A stretch of DNA of 64,000 nt, taken from Peribacillus glennii. Lineage in GTDB: Bacteria > Bacillota > Bacilli > Bacillales > DSM-1321. Both the position numbers and the translations under genes were made by a program. The notes beneath the pieces were generated by a model that worked only from the letters and a program-made list of their open reading frames with translations, had not been told where the DNA came from and ran no database searches. This document shows positions 61,222-64,000 of this stretch, piece by piece. Numbering within the stretch: position 1 is the first letter of the stretch; each line of letters begins with the position of its first letter. The DNA is taken from NCBI RefSeq assembly GCF_003429105.1, contig NZ_QVTD01000021.1, positions 1 through 64,000 on the forward strand. Reading direction: 5' to 3'.

Positions 61222-62913
61222 TTAAATTTTGAACCTTTTCACCATATCTTGAAGTTCCTCTGCCATTGAAGCAAGAGAAGTTGACGATGCATTAATCTCT
61301 TGCATAGATGCAAGTTGTTCTTCTGTTGCTGCTGCTACGTCCCCTGACATAGAACTATTCTGTTTTGCTGCTTGAGTAATTAATTCAGCAGATTCTGCCA
61401 CTTCTTCTACACTCGCTGATATTTGTTGTACTGTTGCAGTTATTTCTTCAATCTGCGGAGTTATGTTTCTCGTACTATCAAGAATCGTCGCAAATTTGCT
61501 CGAAGTATCTGTTGAAACTTGTACACCCTTCTCTGCATTTTCCATTACTTCTCTCATAATCTTAACTGATTGTTCTGTATCTTTTTGTATTACCGCAATT
61601 AAATCAGCAATTAATTTTGTTGATGATTGTGATTGCTCGGCTAACTTTCTTACTTCATCGGCAACTACAGCAAACCCTTTTCCATGTTCCCCGGCTCTAG
61701 CAGCTTCAATCGCCGCGTTAAGGGCCAACAGATTTGTCTGGTCTGCAATTCCGCTTATTACATCAAGAATCTTACCAATTTCTTGAGATCGTTCTGATAG
61801 CTGGGTAATAACTTCGTTGGATTCACTTACAGATTTATGAATAAAACGCATTTGTGAGAGGTTATCTTGAACAAATTTACTACCTTCTTCAGCTTCACTT
61901 GTAGTCTCTCTTGCTAATTCAGAAACACTTGCAGAACTTTCACTAATTCTTAATACGCCTTGAAGTACTTCTTTTAAGGAGTCTGAGTTTTTCTCTAAAG
62001 CGTGGCCTGCATTTTCAGCTACGCTTGCAATCTCTGATATAGATGTGGCAACTGTTTCTGAAGCTGTAGTTGATTGTTCCGCACTAGAATTCAATTGTTC
62101 TGCTGAGGCAGCAACAAGGTCTGCATTTGACGAAATACCGGTAACTACTTCTTTCAGGTTATCTGTCATTTGTTCAAAAGATTGGTTAAGTTCATAAATT
62201 TCATCCTTGCTTTTTAACTTTATTTTTTCAATGTTTAAATCACCAGAAGCAACTTGTTTTACTGCAGATGCTAATTGCTCAAGAGAACGACTTATGTTTT
62301 TTGACATCCAAATACCAGTGGCTATTGCAATCATTGCAGCTATGGAGCTAATAACCAATGGTAATGTCATATTTCTTTCAGAAACTGCATAAGTTTGTTC
62401 TGTTTGTTTCTTTACCACTTCTTGTTCAAGCCACTCGTTAAAAGAAGCAGCAGTTTCGGCCATCTCTGAACTAATAGGAACAATGTTTTCTCTATTCATC
62501 TTTAAAGTTTCTTCTTTATTAACAGCTGCATGTTCCATTACTTTTACCGACTCTGCTTGCCAATCTGCATTCAATTTTTCTAACTTATCTAATGTATCAA
62601 AAGATTCCTGTCTTGTTGCTATTTTCCTGGATTCTACAATTAGTTGGTTGATCTCGTTATGTGTTTCATCGATTCGTTCCCGCATTTCAGGGTCGTTATA
62701 CAATAAGTATCCATGTAGGTAACCGATTTTCTTTGCAAGTCCAGTTTCTATGTTTTGTACTTTACCACTTAATGCAGTGGCATTTTCAAGCAAATATTTA
62801 TAAGAATCATTCGTTTCTTTCATATTAAGATATGAATACAAAGCAGAAATTCCAAATATGATGGAAATTGCTATGAAACTTCCAACAATTTTTTTACTGA
62901 TTGATAAGTTCAT
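61222..62913 (-). CDS. methyl-accepting chemotaxis protein
   Basis: A 563-residue receptor. Membrane helix 1 (about 10-28) and helix 2 (about 182-204) bracket a four-helix-bundle sensor domain of about 150 residues (4HB_MCP type). A HAMP domain (about 205-258) and the long signalling coiled coil follow. The signalling tip [20 protein letters not shown] is intact, and Glu/Gln-rich methylation helices flank it. No C-terminal pentapeptide tether is seen. ATG follows AAAGGGGAACGAG. A SigD-type promoter lies 33 bp upstream, tying it to the flagellar/chemotaxis regulon. Confidence 0.95.
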   Translation of the reverse strand: MNLSISKKIVGSFIAISIIFGISALYSYLNMKETNDSYKYLLENATALSGKVQNIETGLAKKIGYLHGYLLYNDPEMRERIDETHNEINQLIVESRKIATRQESFDTLDKLEKLNADWQAESVKVMEHAAVNKEETLKMNRENIVPISSEMAETAASFNEWLEQEVVKKQTEQTYAVSERNMTLPLVISSIAAMIAIATGIWMSKNISRSLEQLASAVKQVASGDLNIEKIKLKSKDEIYELNQSFEQMTDNLKEVVTGISSNADLVAASAEQLNSSAEQSTTASETVATSISEIASVAENAGHALEKNSDSLKEVLQGVLRISESSASVSELARETTSEAEEGSKFVQDNLSQMRFIHKSVSESNEVITQLSERSQEIGKILDVISGIADQTNLLALNAAIEAARAGEHGKGFAVVADEVRKLAEQSQSSTKLIADLIAVIQKDTEQSVKIMREVMENAEKGVQVSTDTSSKFATILDSTRNITPQIEEITATVQQISASVEEVAESAELITQAAKQNSSMSGDVAAATEEQLASMQEINASSTSLASMAEELQDMVKRFKI

Positions 62914-62945
62914 TAACTCGTTCCCCTTTTATGTGATTATTGATA

Positions 62946-62972
62946 ACATCGACAGATTTGCATCAGAATTTA
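62946..62972 (-). promoter_or_regulatory. SigD-type promoter of the chemotaxis receptor
   Basis: On the minus strand TAAA (62972-62969), a 15-base spacer and GTCGATGT (62953-62946) match the SigD consensus TAAA-N15-GCCGATAT at 10 of 12 positions, 33 bp before the start codon. Confidence 0.65.
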
Positions 62973-63181
62973 ATAAAATTCGAGAAATTTATCGAGTATT
63001 GTATGAGAGTATAATTTTTTGATGTGGCTAAGTTCGTTATCGTATATTCATTTCAATTATTTGCAATAACTTGAAAGATATTGAAATAAGTAAACTGCAA
63101 AATCCTTTTCACTTTGCATATTTTTGTTAAAAAGGCAAGAAAGCTGCGAGTAAACCGTTCCGCCGTTTAAATTAAAACGTG

Positions 63182-63212
63182 AAAAAAGTGCGAATATGAT
63201 AATATTCGCACT
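63182..63212 (-). terminator. minus-strand terminator
   Basis: AGTGCGAATAT (63187-63197) pairs with ATATTCGCACT (63202-63212). On the minus strand it is followed by six T residues. It could end the transcript of the gene at 63490. Confidence 0.8.
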
Positions 63213-63363
63213 CTACACACCCTTCCTCTTAGTTGAGGTCATTATAACTTATTGCTTCGTATACTTGTTGTTCACATTTACTATGTGAACCGCATAATCC
63301 CCACCTTGTCGATTATGGCTTGTTTCAGGAATATATCATGGGGAAGTAGTCAATAATGAATTA

Positions 63364-63394
63364 AACGATAATCATCATTATTTGTACGGATAAT
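63364..63394 (+). repeat. 31-bp island-flanking repeat, copy B
   Basis: AACGATAAT (63364-63372), six variable bases, TATTTGTACGGATAAT (63379-63394). Identical to copy A (58864-58894) except for the central six bases, in the same orientation. Confidence 0.85.
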
Positions 63395-63489
63395 CAGCTT
63401 TTCTACGATAATTTATGAGAACATTCAATAATTGAAAAAGTGCAACCAAGGTATAAATATTATGTAAGCTAAAAATAAACTTAATACTA

Positions 63490-64000
63490 TCATGGGATCA
63501 CACTCTCAAGTTTTACAAATTTCAATTTTGTATTTTTTGGTTTGTTCATACTACCCGCTTTACCATCTTTAATCCCTAATGCTATGTATTCTTTCTTTTT
63601 CACTTCGTCCTTTTTTGCAATTGTCTTATTGAAACCCTGAGTATATGAAGATTTTAAGGAATTTACCGAAGCGTAATGCGGCACAACTAATTTATCTTGC
63701 TTTTTACCAAGTAAGTATCCTTCTTTCTTGGCAGTTATATGTTGGTTTTCTAGCTGCTCGCTTCCTTTTTGATATCCTTCATCAGATCCACTGGCGTAGC
63801 CCTCTTGGTATGCATCTGAACCGCTTGTAATTGAATTTTTACTAGTGGTACCTTTTTGACCAGCAATCAACCCGGCTTAATATCCAGCCTTTTTACCCTT
63901 AGCTTCGTCCTGCACTGCGGCCTTTTCTGCGAGTTGAGCGGGACTTCCGTTAATTTTGGCAGTATCATAGCCACCGGGAGCCTCACAGGGTATCCCGTCA
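63490..64000 (-). pseudogene. EGYxxG-repeat protein, interrupted by a stop and cut by the window edge
   Basis: From the right edge the minus strand reads DGIPCEAPGGYDTAKINGSP, QLAEKAAVQDEAKGKKAGY, a TAA at 63877-63879, then in the same frame AGLIAGQKGTTSKNS, DAYQEGYASGSDEGYQKGSE and ends with VKLESVIP at 63490. The repeated Y-x-x-G-Y/K-x-x-G units and the DGIPCE start look like a secreted protein with a Cys-containing domain. The TTG at 63870 could restart translation, but without a convincing ribosome site. Confidence 0.55.

Larger units (their letters stand above)
62973..63489. other. gene-free stretch containing a terminator and repeat copy B
   Basis: No gene. It contains a minus-strand terminator (63182-63212), the second 31-bp repeat (63364-63394), a following ACGATAAT (63404-63411) and the third ATATTATGTAA-CT motif (63457-63470). 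Confidence 0.6.

Noticed and set aside
1-64000. CRISPR arrays, intact prophage, full ICE or known anti-phage operon
   Set aside because: No regularly spaced direct repeats, no structural phage genes and no defence-gene cluster. The SNF2 helicase and NERD fragment are isolated, without partner genes typical of defence systems.

Overview
The window reads as chromosome of an endospore-forming, low-GC Gram-positive of the family Bacillaceae. The signs are the 3' end of a Bacillus-type 5S rRNA, a CspC-type cold-shock protein, DUF3219, DUF2512, DUF3900, DUF2188 and DUF2187 proteins, a SigH-like sigma factor, strong AGGAGG ribosome binding sites with frequent TTG and GTG starts, and many stem-plus-T-run terminators. 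I cannot name the species from sequence alone.

Layout. 0-1.7 kb: end of an rRNA operon, then a ruined tyrosine recombinase and a gene-free stretch. 1.7-9.2 kb: an acyl/acetyl-CoA synthetase, a decayed secreted beta-propeller gene, DUF3219, a TVP38/TMEM64 membrane protein, a decayed acetyltransferase, an HTH-TPR regulator and a metallo-beta-lactamase-fold hydrolase. 9.5-17.6 kb: a PQQ quinoprotein dehydrogenase fused to cytochrome c, small membrane proteins, an L,D-transpeptidase, a frameshifted secreted protein and a CNT nucleoside transporter. 17.7-23.5 kb: a debris zone with a partial DUF3900 copy, IS remnants, a broken DUF2238 gene and several tiny genes, plus cspC, intact DUF3900 and a phosphodiesterase. 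23.8-30 kb: amino-acid permease, LysE exporter, iron alcohol dehydrogenase and glutaminase. 30.9-32.6 kb: decayed GDSL esterase and glycosyltransferase beside an intact EEP hydrolase. 32.8-45.2 kb: a frameshifted phosphodiesterase, an Fpg/Nei glycosylase lacking its proline nucleophile, a SigH paralogue, a kinase-like protein, a divergent LysR/dehydratase pair, SDR and LLM oxidoreductases, and a SurA-like lipoprotein. 45.4-50 kb: SWIM-SNF2 helicase and methionine aminopeptidase. 50.6-54.2 kb: a small secreted peptide, then an apparent operon of tandem-PadR regulator, MBL hydrolase and acyl-CoA dehydrogenase. 54.3-58.4 kb: a TPP riboswitch controlling ylmB-thiZ-thiX-thiY, a thiamine-pyrimidine salvage operon. 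58.4-64 kb: an island bounded by a repeated 31-bp site spaced exactly 4,500 bp apart, holding truncated recombinase and NERD genes, a YaiI/YqxD protein and a chemotaxis receptor.

The clearest regulatory logic is in the TPP riboswitch operon, the LysR/dehydratase divergon and the SigD-type promoter of the chemotaxis receptor. The window is unusually rich in broken genes, about seventeen by my count. Most carry several lesions and look truly decayed. A few single-base breaks, notably at about 34,020 and 15,890, could be sequencing errors. The best candidates for undescribed biology are the repeat-bounded island at 58.8-63.4 kb, the tandem-PadR operon with its shared 31-bp upstream element, and the autonomous RNA candidate at about 25.94-26.07 kb.
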